From NCBI GenBank assembly GCA_050789255.1, contig JBOZRQ010000015.1:124001-188000 (forward strand): a stretch of DNA of 64,000 nt, read 5' to 3'. The notes under the pieces are model-generated. The model was not told the DNA's origin and made no database searches. It saw only the letters and a program-made list of their open reading frames with translations. The number at the start of each line of letters is the position of its first letter. Position 1 is the stretch's first letter. Origin of the DNA: JBOZRQ01 sp050789255. GTDB taxonomy: Bacteria; Bacillota; Sulfobacillia; Symbiobacteriales; Symbiobacteriaceae. Below are positions 43,506 through 52,204 of the stretch, piece after piece. A program made the position numbers and the translations under genes.

Positions 43506-43534
43506 TTGCCAGTGCGCAAAACTTCATGTATATT
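43506..43534 (+). promoter_or_regulatory. Promoter of the lipoprotein gene
   Basis: TTGCCA (43506-43511), 17-base spacer, TATATT (43529-43534), divergent from the hisS promoter. Confidence 0.7.
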
Positions 43535-43559
43535 TGCAATTAGGAAAGAGGTGTGGCCG

Positions 43560-44840
43560 ATGGTCCTACTTAGGCGTGCCGCAGGTGCTCTAGTCGTCGC
43601 TGTACTCGCTGCGGGCTGTGCGACCCCGCCGGCGGCGCCCGAACTCAAGCCCGACACCCAGAACGCGGCGCCTAAGGAGATTCCGCTGCCGGCCAAGGAG
43701 CCTGCCGCGGCCAAGCCTGCGCCGCGCGTGCCAAGCCCCCCAACAGAGCTGACCTCCCCGGCCCGGGAGCCTGCCGTCGAGCAGATCAGCGAGCGCCCCG
43801 ACCTCCTGCTCAACCTGGGCGAGATCTATGGCTATTCGATCGCCGAGGACCGCCTCATTCCCCTGTCCGCCTCGGGCGGCGCTTCGGCACGGCATCTCAC
43901 CGTCTCACCGGATGGGCAGTGGTTCGCCTACCTGCGCGATGGAGGGAAGTACTCGCCTGACCTGACCATCTGCCTGCGGCCCGTCATGGGCGGGGCCGCC
44001 CACTGCGTCACCGGGGAGATGGATAAGACCAACGCAAAACTCTCCTGGGCGCCGGGTACCGGTCGCCTGGTGCTGAGCAATGGTGCAGGGATCCATACAT
44101 ACGCCGTGCAGGGGGACAACCTGCAGGTGGTCCATCGGCTGACGAACCCGGCGGTCTGGAGCCCGGACGGGGCGTGGTACGTCGAAGATACTGCCAAGGA
44201 GCGCTGGCTGGTCAACAGCAAGGCGCCCTCTCTGCGCACGCCGCTGCCCGCAGGCGCCGGGCTTGTCCGCTGGATCGGAAGCAGTCTGCTTGCGATCGTG
44301 GTCGAAGAGCCGAAGGGGACGGGCATCCACGACAGGCGCAATCGTCTCGTCCTCATGGACCTCGCTGGCAAGGTGACCGACGTGCCCAAGCTGGAGGACG
44401 GTGAACTGATTACCAGCTTGCTGCCAGACCCGCAAGGGCGCTTTCTGGTGGTCGAGACCAGCGTGCAGATGAGCGTCTTGAAGCACTGGGCCGACCGCGT
44501 ATACGACATCAACGGTGGCAAATGGCTCTCACTGCCGGCCGAGGTGAGCGGCTTAATTGACTGGGGCGGTAACGGCCGGTTCCTGCTGGGCTCAGGCAGC
44601 GGCGGAAGCAAACTGCTCGTGGAGCCGGGCACGAACCGGGTGACGCCGCTCAAGACCGGATTGGATGGCCGGTTCCTGGGCTTTTCAGCAAACGGCGAAT
44701 GGCTGGCGTACCTGAAGACCGAGCCCAACTCCAACTCAGGCCGGTCGCTCACCTTCTACCACCTGCCCACCAACACCACCAAGGTCCTCACTCCCCCCGA
44801 CAAGTGGGTTGAGGAAGCCGTATGGGTTCCCCGCCCATAG
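43560..44840 (+). CDS. Beta-propeller-like lipoprotein
   Basis: 426 residues. Signal peptide with lipobox LAAGC (Cys20), Pro/Ala-rich linker of about 55 residues. Then repeated blade-like segments with TolB/WD40-style turns: VSPDGQWFAYLRDGG, WSPDGAWYV, FSANGEWLAYLKTE. This suggests a secreted beta-propeller that binds a protein or sugar; function unknown. ATG 43560 follows GAGGTG; the open frame from 43479 includes promoter DNA. Confidence 0.82.
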   Translation: MVLLRRAAGALVVAVLAAGCATPPAAPELKPDTQNAAPKEIPLPAKEPAAAKPAPRVPSPPTELTSPAREPAVEQISERPDLLLNLGEIYGYSIAEDRLIPLSASGGASARHLTVSPDGQWFAYLRDGGKYSPDLTICLRPVMGGAAHCVTGEMDKTNAKLSWAPGTGRLVLSNGAGIHTYAVQGDNLQVVHRLTNPAVWSPDGAWYVEDTAKERWLVNSKAPSLRTPLPAGAGLVRWIGSSLLAIVVEEPKGTGIHDRRNRLVLMDLAGKVTDVPKLEDGELITSLLPDPQGRFLVVETSVQMSVLKHWADRVYDINGGKWLSLPAEVSGLIDWGGNGRFLLGSGSGGSKLLVEPGTNRVTPLKTGLDGRFLGFSANGEWLAYLKTEPNSNSGRSLTFYHLPTNTTKVLTPPDKWVEEAVWVPRP

Positions 44841-44856
44841 CTCACCCCTGCGAAAC

Positions 44857-44889
44857 AAAAACGCTGCGCCATACCAGGCGCAGCGTTTT
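44857..44889. terminator. Bidirectional intrinsic terminator
   Basis: AAAACGCTGCGCC/GGCGCAGCGTTTT stem (44857 or 44858 to 44889) with loop ATACCA, T-run on both strands. Confidence 0.88.
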
Positions 44890-44894
44890 GCGAT

Positions 44895-45776
44895 TTAGAC
44901 CAAAAGATTGACCGCATCCGGAACCGCTTCGATCGTCACCGGCAGCGTGCCGATCACCTCGCCATCCACCTGCACCGGGGCAGCCGCCTCGCCTGCGCTC
45001 TCAATGCGGCAGCGTTTGACCTTCCGGTAGGTCACCCCGGTCATCCCCTTGTGATACCCACGCAGGGCAGCCAGGGCAAAGGTGAGGTAATCCAGCCGGG
45101 AGGCTGACGAGAAGACGCAAATGTCGAGCTCCGGGTCGGTGAGCGAGGCGCCGGGGGTGACCCGCAGACCGCCGGCGTAGGAGCGGGCGTTGCCCACCAC
45201 CACGAACCGGCCCACCACCTCCTCCCCGTCCAGCAGGACCCGGAAGGGCTCAATGTGCCAGTCGTAGATATACCTCATGGTCGAGAGTGCGAAGGCGCCC
45301 TTGCCCAGCCGCTTCTTGAGCCGGGGGTCCACAGCGGCCGACACGGCGGCGTCGAGGCCAATGCCTGCCATGAGCAGGAAGTATCGGTCGTTGGCCTTCC
45401 CAACGGTCACCCGGCGGGTGGCCCCGGCCAGGATCCGCTGCACCACCTCCGGCAGGCGGTGGGGGAAATTGATCTCAGCCGCCAGAACATTTGCCGTCCC
45501 GCCCGGCCAGAAGCCCAGGGTAGCCCTGGTTCCCACCACGCCCTGGAGCACCTCGTTCATGGTCCCGTCGCCGCCGTTGGCCACCACGAGGTCGCAGCCG
45601 CGGTCCACCGCTACACGCGCCAACTCCGAGGCATGGTTAGGCCGCTGCGTCGGGAAGATCTCAACCTCCCGCCCGGCCTCTCGCAAGAGCGAGGCAAAGC
45701 GGTTCACGGTGGCCTGCCGCTCACGCGGGCGCCCGGAGTTCGGGTTGTAAATCAGGCCGATGCGAGAGAAGGTCAC
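44895..45776 (-). CDS. Diacylglycerol/lipid kinase family protein (YegS/BmrU type)
   Basis: 293 residues: LIYNPNSGRPR near the start, the DAGK catalytic ATP-binding motif ANGGDGTMNEVLQGVVG, and FWPGGTANVLAAEI. Phosphorylates diacylglycerol or a related lipid. GTG 45776 is chosen because GGAGGT lies 10 bases upstream; the GTG at 45788 is part of that site. 29 bases after hemZ, same strand. Confidence 0.9.
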   Translation of the reverse strand: MTFSRIGLIYNPNSGRPRERQATVNRFASLLREAGREVEIFPTQRPNHASELARVAVDRGCDLVVANGGDGTMNEVLQGVVGTRATLGFWPGGTANVLAAEINFPHRLPEVVQRILAGATRRVTVGKANDRYFLLMAGIGLDAAVSAAVDPRLKKRLGKGAFALSTMRYIYDWHIEPFRVLLDGEEVVGRFVVVGNARSYAGGLRVTPGASLTDPELDICVFSSASRLDYLTFALAALRGYHKGMTGVTYRKVKRCRIESAGEAAAPVQVDGEVIGTLPVTIEAVPDAVNLLV

Positions 45777-45805
45777 GGGGACCCGCACCTCCGGCGACGA
45801 GAAGA

Positions 45806-47380
45806 TTAGTCTACTTGTATCGACAACTTGGCCTGGTTATGCGAATCTTCGTAGATGAGCCGCAACGCTTCGACGTTCTTGGCGGCGATCTCTTCGGCGC
45901 GCAGGGCGTAGGCGAGGGGCTCGTTGGCGTGGTCGGGGGCCTTCAGCAGCCAGCCCCGGTACCCGCCCAGGGGCTTATACCACTTCGATGTGGCGCCGGC
46001 GCCCAGACCGATCACGGTCTGGCGCTCCTCCATCATCTGAATGTTGTAGATCGATTCCTTGCCCGGCAGGCTGTAGCCCACGTTCTCCAGGCTGCCGACC
46101 ATAAACTTCTGCCGGTACAGGTAGTACGGGTGCTGCCCCATCTCCCGGGCCGTTTCGGCCGCCGCCTGCACCATGGCCTCAGCCTCGGTGGGCGTGAGAG
46201 CCCGCAGCGCCTCGCTGGCAGCCTCCTCCTGGGCGTGCAGCCGGGAGCCGCGTTTGATCGCCAGGGTGTGGACCGTCAGGTTGTCCGGGGCGAGCCGCTT
46301 CATATCCCGCAGGGTGTGGGCGACCTCATCCGGCCCTTCGCCGGGCAACCCGATGATGGTATCGCAATTGACGACGAAGGGATGCGGGTGATTGCGCACC
46401 AGGTCGTAAGCCCGATAGAACTTCTCCACCGTGTGGATGCGGCCCAGGTGCATCAGCGTAGCCTGCACCGTGGTTTGCGGGTTGACGCTGATCCGGTTCA
46501 CGCCGTGGCGGGCCATTACATCGAGCTTGTACCGGTTGATCGTCTCCGGGCGCCCGCCCTCGACAGTGTACTCCTCGGGCTGCTGGTCCTTCAGCAGGGT
46601 GTCGGCGCACTTCTGGAGCATCCAGGCGAAGTCCTCATCCTTCGGGCTCGTAGGCGTGCCGCCGCCGAAGTAGATCGATTGGACCCGCAGACCCAGGTCG
46701 CGAATCGTCTCCCCGATGATCTCCATCTCGCGGCCCAGCGCCTCCAGGAAGGTGGGGACCTTCTCCTTGTGCTCCATCATCGGATAGATCGAGAAGGAGC
46801 AGAAGGAGCAGATCGACGGGCAGAAGGGGATCCCGATGTAGAGCGAGATCGCCCGGGGGTCCTGGTTAAGGAAGGGCCGCTGCAGCCGGGCGATGCCGGT
46901 GACCAGTCCCGCCTTGTCCGGCGAGAACCGGTACTCCCGGACGAGACGCTCGTACGGGTCAGCCACGCCCTGGTCCAGCATCTGGTGGACAAGCTTGGTG
47001 GGCCGCACGCCTGTGAGGAAGCCCCACGGCGGCTTAAAGCCCCGGAGTTCCCCCAGGACATCGATGACCAGGCCCTGGGCGAAGTGGCGCAGGCGGTGCT
47101 CGAAGCGTCGGGGGCTGTCATCCGCAGAGCGGTGTACCCTGCCGCTGGCCTCACGGGCGCCGCCCGGCCCGCGGCTCGCTACCCTGACCTCCCACTCCCA
47201 CTCATCGCCCAGCGGGGTGGCAAAGACCTCGGTGAGCCAGGCAGCCCCTGCGGGCGCCTCGTCGGGCGGGACGATCACGGTGAACTCCTCGCCCGGGAAG
47301 AATACGTGCCCCAACTGGCGCATGTCCTTGGCAAACAGGGGGCTGTTGCCCCGAAACTGAATCTCTGGCAAGGGTTCCAC
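45806..47380 (-). CDS. hemZ: Oxygen-independent coproporphyrinogen dehydrogenase HemZ
   Basis: 524-residue radical SAM enzyme. The N-terminal region of about 175 residues is typical of HemZ. Then come the 4Fe-4S motif FCPSICSFC (Cys187, Cys191, Cys194) and FGGGTPTSPKDEDF, and a HemN-like TIM barrel. HemZ occurs in Firmicutes beside hisS. The start is uncertain: GTG 47380 or TTG 47371, which has GAGGTGG 6 bases upstream. Role is in anaerobic haem synthesis, or as a related radical SAM enzyme. Confidence 0.9.
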   Translation of the reverse strand: MEPLPEIQFRGNSPLFAKDMRQLGHVFFPGEEFTVIVPPDEAPAGAAWLTEVFATPLGDEWEWEVRVASRGPGGAREASGRVHRSADDSPRRFEHRLRHFAQGLVIDVLGELRGFKPPWGFLTGVRPTKLVHQMLDQGVADPYERLVREYRFSPDKAGLVTGIARLQRPFLNQDPRAISLYIGIPFCPSICSFCSFSIYPMMEHKEKVPTFLEALGREMEIIGETIRDLGLRVQSIYFGGGTPTSPKDEDFAWMLQKCADTLLKDQQPEEYTVEGGRPETINRYKLDVMARHGVNRISVNPQTTVQATLMHLGRIHTVEKFYRAYDLVRNHPHPFVVNCDTIIGLPGEGPDEVAHTLRDMKRLAPDNLTVHTLAIKRGSRLHAQEEAASEALRALTPTEAEAMVQAAAETAREMGQHPYYLYRQKFMVGSLENVGYSLPGKESIYNIQMMEERQTVIGLGAGATSKWYKPLGGYRGWLLKAPDHANEPLAYALRAEEIAAKNVEALRLIYEDSHNQAKLSIQVD

Positions 47381-47400
47381 CTCAACGATTAGTATACCAA

Positions 47401-47427
47401 AGAGGGAGGCAGAGTCTGCCTCCCTCT
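47401..47427. terminator. Intrinsic terminator between MarR and hemZ genes
   Basis: Perfect 12-bp stem (47401-47412 with 47416-47427), loop AGT. Ends the marR-like gene. Confidence 0.75.
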
Positions 47428-47442
47428 GACTATAGCACGGGG

Positions 47443-47877
47443 TTAGCCGATCCGTTCGAGGATATCGCAGAGCCGGGAGAGATCGCCCTCGGGCAGATCC
47501 TGCACCAGCTTTCGAATCGCTGCTCTGAGGCGCGCTTCGGAGCTTCTCACCGCCGATTCGCCCTCCGGGGTGATCTTCACCCAGACAACGCGCCGGTCGG
47601 CCTGGTCGCGATCGCGCGTGACCAGCTTGGCCTTCACCAGACGATCGACCAGACCCGTGGCTGCACTCAAGGTGACGCCCAGGTGGCCGGCCACCTCGGA
47701 GACAGGGCAGGGACCGCCGTTGATCAGCGCCCGGAGCACCGTGCGCTGGCTGCCGGACAGGATCGGGCCGGGGGCCTCCGCCTCATAGGCCGAAGCCTGC
47801 GTCCTGATGTACTTGATCAGGCGATTGAGGGCTTGCTCGAACCGGGCGACGTTTTGCTCGTTGATGTCAGACTCCAT
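47443..47877 (-). CDS. MarR family transcriptional regulator
   Basis: 144 residues, winged helix with GPCPVSEVAGHLGVTLSAATGLVDRLVKAKLVTRDRDQADRRVV. Single gene with a near-perfect promoter and an inverted repeat just after the -10, indicating autorepression. Divergent from the glycine-zipper protein gene, which it may also control. Confidence 0.92.
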   Translation of the reverse strand: MESDINEQNVARFEQALNRLIKYIRTQASAYEAEAPGPILSGSQRTVLRALINGGPCPVSEVAGHLGVTLSAATGLVDRLVKAKLVTRDRDQADRRVVWVKITPEGESAVRSSEARLRAAIRKLVQDLPEGDLSRLCDILERIG

Positions 47878-47937
47878 TGGCCTACCCCCGTGGAGTTCAT
47901 TTGCGGCAGTCGATTCACGACAAGTCCAAAGAAAAAC

Positions 47938-47956
47938 TACTTAACGATATGAAGTA
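47938..47956 (-). promoter_or_regulatory. Inverted repeat at the MarR transcription start, probable operator
   Basis: TACTT-N9-AAGTA (47938-47956), with the transcription start expected at its upstream edge. Confidence 0.55.
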
Positions 47957-47966
47957 TTCTACCCTG

Positions 47967-47996
47967 ATTATAACCACCAGGAATGGATACTGTCAA
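47967..47996 (-). promoter_or_regulatory. Consensus sigma-A promoter of marR-like gene
   Basis: Minus strand TTGACA (47991-47996), 18-base spacer, TATAAT (47967-47972); both hexamers perfect. Confidence 0.88.
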
Positions 47997-48034
47997 GTGA
48001 ATGGCGGGCAGAGTATACCCGGGGAGGAATGATC

Positions 48035-48307
48035 ATGAAGCGACGGGTTGTCGATGAACATGCCCATTCGGAACCGGCACCGGGCAAGGTCTCCGAAGGG
48101 GGCGTCGACGGGACTACCGGCGCCACCACGGGAGCGCTTGCCGGAGCGCTGTTGGGCGCCTCTGGCGGGCCAGTCGGCCTGCTGGGCGGCGCGATCCTGG
48201 GAGGGCTGCTGGGCGGAGCAGCGGCCTCCGGCATGGAGCACCCGTACTACCCCGAGCCCTGGCTGACCCGCCGGGAGCAACTCCATGAGCACTCGAAGGA
48301 ACAGTGA
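48035..48307 (+). CDS. Small glycine-zipper protein
   Basis: 90 residues: charged N-terminus, then a glycine-zipper hydrophobic segment (about 25-65: GALAGALLGASGGPVGLLGG and on), then a charged tail. It may insert in or associate with a membrane; function unknown. ATG 48035 lies 7 bases after GGGGAGGA; the ATG at 48029 abuts that site. Confidence 0.7.
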   Translation: MKRRVVDEHAHSEPAPGKVSEGGVDGTTGATTGALAGALLGASGGPVGLLGGAILGGLLGGAAASGMEHPYYPEPWLTRREQLHEHSKEQ

Positions 48308-48322
48308 CCTTCCCCCTCGCAG

Positions 48323-48348
48323 GCGAGCCCTCACCCGGGCTCGCTTTT
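48323..48348 (+). terminator. Intrinsic terminator
   Basis: 8-bp stem GCGAGCCC/GGGCTCGC (48323-48330 with 48337-48344), then TTTT. Confidence 0.85.
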
Positions 48349-48359
48349 CCACGCCCGCC

Positions 48360-48977
48360 TTACAGGAAGGGATTGTACTCCTTTTCGTCGCCGATGGTGG
48401 TGGTTTCGCCGTGGCCCGGGTAGACGACCGTCTCCGGTGGAAGCGGAAGCAGTCTCTCCCGGATGGAGCGGATCAGGCTCTCCCAGTTGCCCCCGCGCAG
48501 GTCCGTGCGGCCCACCGAACCGGCGAAGAGCGTATCCCCGGCGATCAGGTGGCCCGGCGTATAGAGGCAGACTCCGCCCGGGGTGTGGCCCGGGGTATGC
48601 AGCACCTGGAAGGAGAGTTTCCCGAGCGTGACCGTGTCACCGTCATTGAGCAGCCGGTCGGGCGCCGGCGCTGTGATCGGATCGCCGAAGACGGCGCTCC
48701 CGTTCAGGTGCGGGTCGGCCAGCATGGGCTGATCAGCCGGGTGGATCAGCACGGGCGCCCCGGTAAACGCCTTGACCCATTCCACCCCGCCAATATGGTC
48801 CACATGGCCATGGGTAAGCAGGATCAAGGAGGGCTTGAGCCCTTCTTGGGCCAAAATCCGCTTGATCCAGGGGTCCGGCACCCCGGGATCGACCACCGCC
48901 GATTCCCGGGTGTCAGGGCACGCGATGACATAACAGTTGGTGCCGAAATCTCCTAACTCACGGGACCAAACCAGCAC
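48360..48977 (-). CDS. MBL-fold metallo-hydrolase (glyoxalase II-like)
   Basis: 205 residues with the metallo-beta-lactamase signature THGHVDHIGG, further ligands in HTPGHTPGG, a bridging Asp in AGDTLF and a final His in YPGHGETTTIG. It belongs to the hydroxyacylglutathione-hydrolase-like group commonly found beside relA/dtd/hemZ in Firmicutes. GTG 48977 is chosen (GGAG 8 bases upstream); GTG 48986 is too close to it. Confidence 0.9.
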   Translation of the reverse strand: MLVWSRELGDFGTNCYVIACPDTRESAVVDPGVPDPWIKRILAQEGLKPSLILLTHGHVDHIGGVEWVKAFTGAPVLIHPADQPMLADPHLNGSAVFGDPITAPAPDRLLNDGDTVTLGKLSFQVLHTPGHTPGGVCLYTPGHLIAGDTLFAGSVGRTDLRGGNWESLIRSIRERLLPLPPETVVYPGHGETTTIGDEKEYNPFL

Positions 48978-49077
48978 AGAGAACACTCCTTGGCGGGCAA
49001 CTTGTCGTTGGGTTCACCGGCCTTATGTCACCTTCATAGACTGAGTACGAGTCCTCCAGAATGGGGGTATGTAAACA

Positions 49078-50343
49078 GTGAGTGAAGGTACCGTTATCAC
49101 CATTCTGGGAAGTGCGGGCGGCGTGGCCAGGGCTGTGCTGGCCCTTTTGAACCGGTCCGCCCAGGACCCCAACGACCCGCTCCATTCAATCATCAAGCAG
49201 GGCCAACTTCACCTGATCGACCGGAAACAGAAGGGCGTCCGGTACTACCGGAAGCTGCTGCCGGCCCTGAAGGGCAAGTTCGTCATCCACCAGTTCAACC
49301 TGATGAACCTCCCCCGCCTGCGGGAGCACCTGCGGTCGACGAAGACCCGCCTGGTGGTTGACCTCTCCTGGGCTGACACCGTGGAGATGCTGAGCTGCTG
49401 TAACGGCCTCGGCATCGCCTATGTCAACACCGCCCTGGAGAACCGGATGATTGATGAGAATGAGCCGCGCTATAAGGGCTTTCCACTGATCGAGCGGGTG
49501 CGCATCCTCGAAAAGCTGCGAGATGACTTCACCACCACGACAGCCGTCATCTGCTCGGGGATGAATCCCGGCGTGGTCGAGTGGATGGCCCTTGAACTGA
49601 TGAAAAAGCACCCGAACGAGACCCCGCTGGGCTGCTATGTCGTGGAGGACGACACGTCCTTCTTTGCCGACCGGTCGCTCGCGGAGGAGAACACGATCTA
49701 CACGACCTGGGCGCCGGCGTGCTTTTTGGACGAGGCAATCTTGAGCTATCCCATGTTCGCAAACCGGGGGGTCCCGCTCTTCCTCCACGAGCCCGTCTAC
49801 GCCCTGGAGTTCAAGGTGAGGCTGGGCGAGAAGCAGTTTTATGGAGCGCTCATGCCGCACGAAGAGGTCGTAAGCCTGTCCCGGCTCCTCTCGCTCGAGA
49901 GCGGGTTCTTCTACCGGATCAACGAGCACACCACCCAGCTCATCCGCTCGAACATGGATCACGCCGATGACCTGTGGGACCATGAGATGAGGGTGCTAGA
50001 TCCCGCACAGACGCCGCTGGTGGGTGAAGACCTGGTCGGGGTCCTGCTCGTATTCAAGGACCACGAACATTATCTGTACAACGTGATGTCCAACCAACGC
50101 ATCTTCACCCAGTATGGGGTGAACGCCACCTATTTCCAGGTGGCCTGCGGGGTCTATGCCGGCCTTTCGACGCTGCTCCTCGACGAGATCCCACCGGGGG
50201 TCCACTATGTCGATGAACTGCTGATGAAGACCTCCAGTCAGTACGGCAAATACCTCACCTATTATATGCCCGATTTCGTCGAGGGGCGGAACGCTCGGTC
50301 AGACGGATTGCTGCTTGACCGCATGCGGAAAGTGGATAGCTAA
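49078..50343 (+). CDS. Homospermidine synthase / saccharopine dehydrogenase-like protein
   Basis: 421 residues with an N-terminal Rossmann motif (ITILGSAGGVARAVLALL). Later segments (VVDLSWADTVEML, NTALENRM, CSGMNPGVVEWMALELM) resemble the homospermidine synthase / saccharopine reductase-like group. It would be a cytosolic NAD(P)-dependent enzyme of polyamine or amino-acid metabolism, but this assignment is from pattern only. GTG 49078, GGGGGT 10 bases upstream. Its stop overlaps the convergent dtd stop by 4 bases. Confidence 0.6.
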   Translation: MSEGTVITILGSAGGVARAVLALLNRSAQDPNDPLHSIIKQGQLHLIDRKQKGVRYYRKLLPALKGKFVIHQFNLMNLPRLREHLRSTKTRLVVDLSWADTVEMLSCCNGLGIAYVNTALENRMIDENEPRYKGFPLIERVRILEKLRDDFTTTTAVICSGMNPGVVEWMALELMKKHPNETPLGCYVVEDDTSFFADRSLAEENTIYTTWAPACFLDEAILSYPMFANRGVPLFLHEPVYALEFKVRLGEKQFYGALMPHEEVVSLSRLLSLESGFFYRINEHTTQLIRSNMDHADDLWDHEMRVLDPAQTPLVGEDLVGVLLVFKDHEHYLYNVMSNQRIFTQYGVNATYFQVACGVYAGLSTLLLDEIPPGVHYVDELLMKTSSQYGKYLTYYMPDFVEGRNARSDGLLLDRMRKVDS

Positions 50344-50789
50344 AAGCTCTTCTCCGAATCAAGCAGAATGGTGACCGGCCCGTCGTTGACCAGCTCCACC
50401 TCCATGTGGGTCTGGAAGCGGCCGGTCGCTACGGGCAGACCGGCCTCCCGGAGCTTGGCGACGAACCGCTCGTACAGCGGCTCGGCGTGTTCGGGCCTGG
50501 CGGCCCGGTCAAAGCCCGGGCGCCGCCCCCGGCGGGCGTCCCCATACAACGTAAACTGGCTTACGGCCAACACCGCTCCACCTGCTTGGAGGATGGAGCG
50601 GTTCATTTTGCCCTCCTCATCCTCGAACACCCGCAATCCGGCTACCTTCTCCGCCATGTAGTCGGCCTCGGCGGCGGTGTCCTCCCTGGCGATGCCCAAA
50701 AGGACTACGTACCCCTTCCCGATCTCCCCGACTACCTCACCTGCTACGACGACCCGGCCCCGGAGGACCCGCTGAATGACGGCACGCAA
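50340..50789 (-). CDS. dtd: D-aminoacyl-tRNA deacylase
   Basis: 149 residues, the standard DTD length, with SQFTLYGDARRGRRPGF and the C-terminal VNDGPVTILLDS (Gly-cisPro region). Removes D-amino acids from mischarged tRNA. TTG 50789 (LRAVIQRV) is set by GGAGGG; upstream residues of the longer frame are not family-like. 16 bases after a small membrane-protein gene. Confidence 0.95.
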   Translation of the reverse strand: MRAVIQRVLRGRVVVAGEVVGEIGKGYVVLLGIAREDTAAEADYMAEKVAGLRVFEDEEGKMNRSILQAGGAVLAVSQFTLYGDARRGRRPGFDRAARPEHAEPLYERFVAKLREAGLPVATGRFQTHMEVELVNDGPVTILLDSEKSF

Positions 50790-50805
50790 AGGCCAGACCC
50801 TCCTG

Positions 50806-51063
50806 TTACTTCTCCTGCGGCGGCTTGCGAAGCGAGTGTCCGAGCCCCACCGCAGGTCCGATTCCGATGGCATTGACGAGCTCGGAGGGCAGCGCGACGG
50901 TCAAGCGCAGAGCGAACCAGATCGCCAGCGCCACGACGACACCGACACCAATGGCGGCGGGTTGGCTGAGCACGATCCCCGTCCTGACACGAACCAGCGT
51001 CCCCAGCTTGTGAAAGACCAGTCCCAACACGATGGCCAAAGCGGCCCCGATTAACATGCCCAA
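50806..51063 (-). CDS. Small membrane protein
   Basis: 85 residues with two hydrophobic segments (GMLIGAALAIVLGLVFHKLG and IGVGVVVALAIWFAL). The C-terminal part is SELVNAIGIGPAVGLGHSLRK. TTG 51063 has AAGGAGG 8 bases upstream; ATG 51057 is possible. Precedes dtd in one unit. Not recognised. Confidence 0.6.
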   Translation of the reverse strand: MGMLIGAALAIVLGLVFHKLGTLVRVRTGIVLSQPAAIGVGVVVALAIWFALRLTVALPSELVNAIGIGPAVGLGHSLRKPPQEK

Positions 51064-51381
51064 AGGCTCTTCCTCCTTGGTCGATTGCGATTGAAGATAC
51101 ACCCGAACTACCGAAAGTTCCTGCCGGGGGATAGAAAGTCTAGGCGACCGAGTACGGTTCTACCTAGTGCTAAGGACCACCGAAGTCCATGTTGAATAAG
51201 GCCCAAACGATAGTACTGCTTTTGATCATTACGACGGATGGTGACACACATCACCGCTCGTTATGATAAACACGTAACCGGGGCACGGAACCTCCTAAAA
51301 GAAAAGACCAGAGCCCCGAGGCCGTGAGCCCAGAGGACCCGAGTCCCAGATATCATTATCTGTCTTAGGAGGCTGACGTAA
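51064..51381. other. 318-base intergenic region
   Basis: Between the divergent small-membrane-protein and DoxX-type genes. Apart from the palindrome and -10 at 51239-51267, no gene, RNA or repeat was recognised. Confidence 0.6.
51239..51267 (+). promoter_or_regulatory. CRP/FNR-type palindrome with promoter, upstream of first DoxX-type gene
   Basis: GGTGA-N6-TCACC (51240-51255) lies where the -35 should be, 17 bases before TATGAT (51262-51267). The arrangement fits a CRP/FNR-family regulator acting at a weak -35. Confidence 0.5.
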
Positions 51382-51930
51382 ATGACTGAGTTTCTGAAGG
51401 GTGCCAAGGGCAGCTGGATTTGGCTCGTTCTCCGCCTGTATGTTGGTTACGAGTTCCTCGAGGCCGGCTGGCACAAGATCACCGGTGCGACCCCCTTCGA
51501 CGCTTCCGGCTTCATCAAGGGCGGCGTCGCCAAGATCATTCCGGCCGCCAACCTGACCCCCGAGCAGCTGTCCAAGTTCAAGCCGATCACCGCCACCTGG
51601 TGGGGCGACTTCCTCAACAGCTTCGCTCTGCCGAACATCAAGCTCTTCAACTTCATGGTTCCCTGGGGCGAGCTCCTGGTTGGTCTGGCCCTGATCGTCG
51701 GCTTCGCCACCATCTTCGCCGCCACCATGGGCGCCCTGATGAACTTCGCCTTCCTGATGACCGGTAGCACCAGCTCCAACCCCTACCTGCTGGTCCTGCA
51801 GTTCTTCATCATCCTCGGTGGCTCCTATGCCGGCTACATCGGCGTCGACTACTACTTCCGCCCCTGGTTCCGCAGCGCCCTCGGCGGTCTGTTCGGAGCG
51901 AAGGACGCGAAGGCCTCGTCTGCAGCATAA
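51382..51930 (+). CDS. DoxX family membrane protein, copy 1
   Basis: 182 residues with four hydrophobic helices and the DoxX/DoxD pattern (LVLRLYVGYEFLEAGWHKITG, FMVPWGELLVGLALIVG). Archaeal DoxD is the small subunit of thiosulfate:quinone oxidoreductase; bacterial relatives are membrane proteins of redox or unknown role. ATG 51382 follows TTAGGAGG. A terminator follows, and a close paralogue lies 275 bases downstream. Confidence 0.82.
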   Translation: MTEFLKGAKGSWIWLVLRLYVGYEFLEAGWHKITGATPFDASGFIKGGVAKIIPAANLTPEQLSKFKPITATWWGDFLNSFALPNIKLFNFMVPWGELLVGLALIVGFATIFAATMGALMNFAFLMTGSTSSNPYLLVLQFFIILGGSYAGYIGVDYYFRPWFRSALGGLFGAKDAKASSAA

Positions 51931-51948
51931 GCACACCATAACGCATTC

Positions 51949-51974
51949 AGCCCGCCCGGGAAACCGGGCGGGCT
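51949..51974 (+). terminator. Terminator after DoxX copy 1
   Basis: 11-bp stem (51949-51959 with 51964-51974), loop GAAA-like, then TTCTAC. Confidence 0.85.
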
Positions 51975-52204
51975 TTCTACATTGCTTGAAAGTTGGACTA
52001 GACTATTGATCGAAGCGGCCTAGCCGACAGCCATCAGCCCCGGTTATGGACTGTAGTCCTTCGTTGCGCAGTGAATACCCTCTGCGCCGAATCGTGGATA
52101 CTTTCGAGAAAATGTATGATGAAGATGGAAACGGGGAACGGACCCCGGGACCAAGACCCAGCGACTGAACGGCTTGATTCTTCCACTACTGAGGAGGATG
52201 TTGT

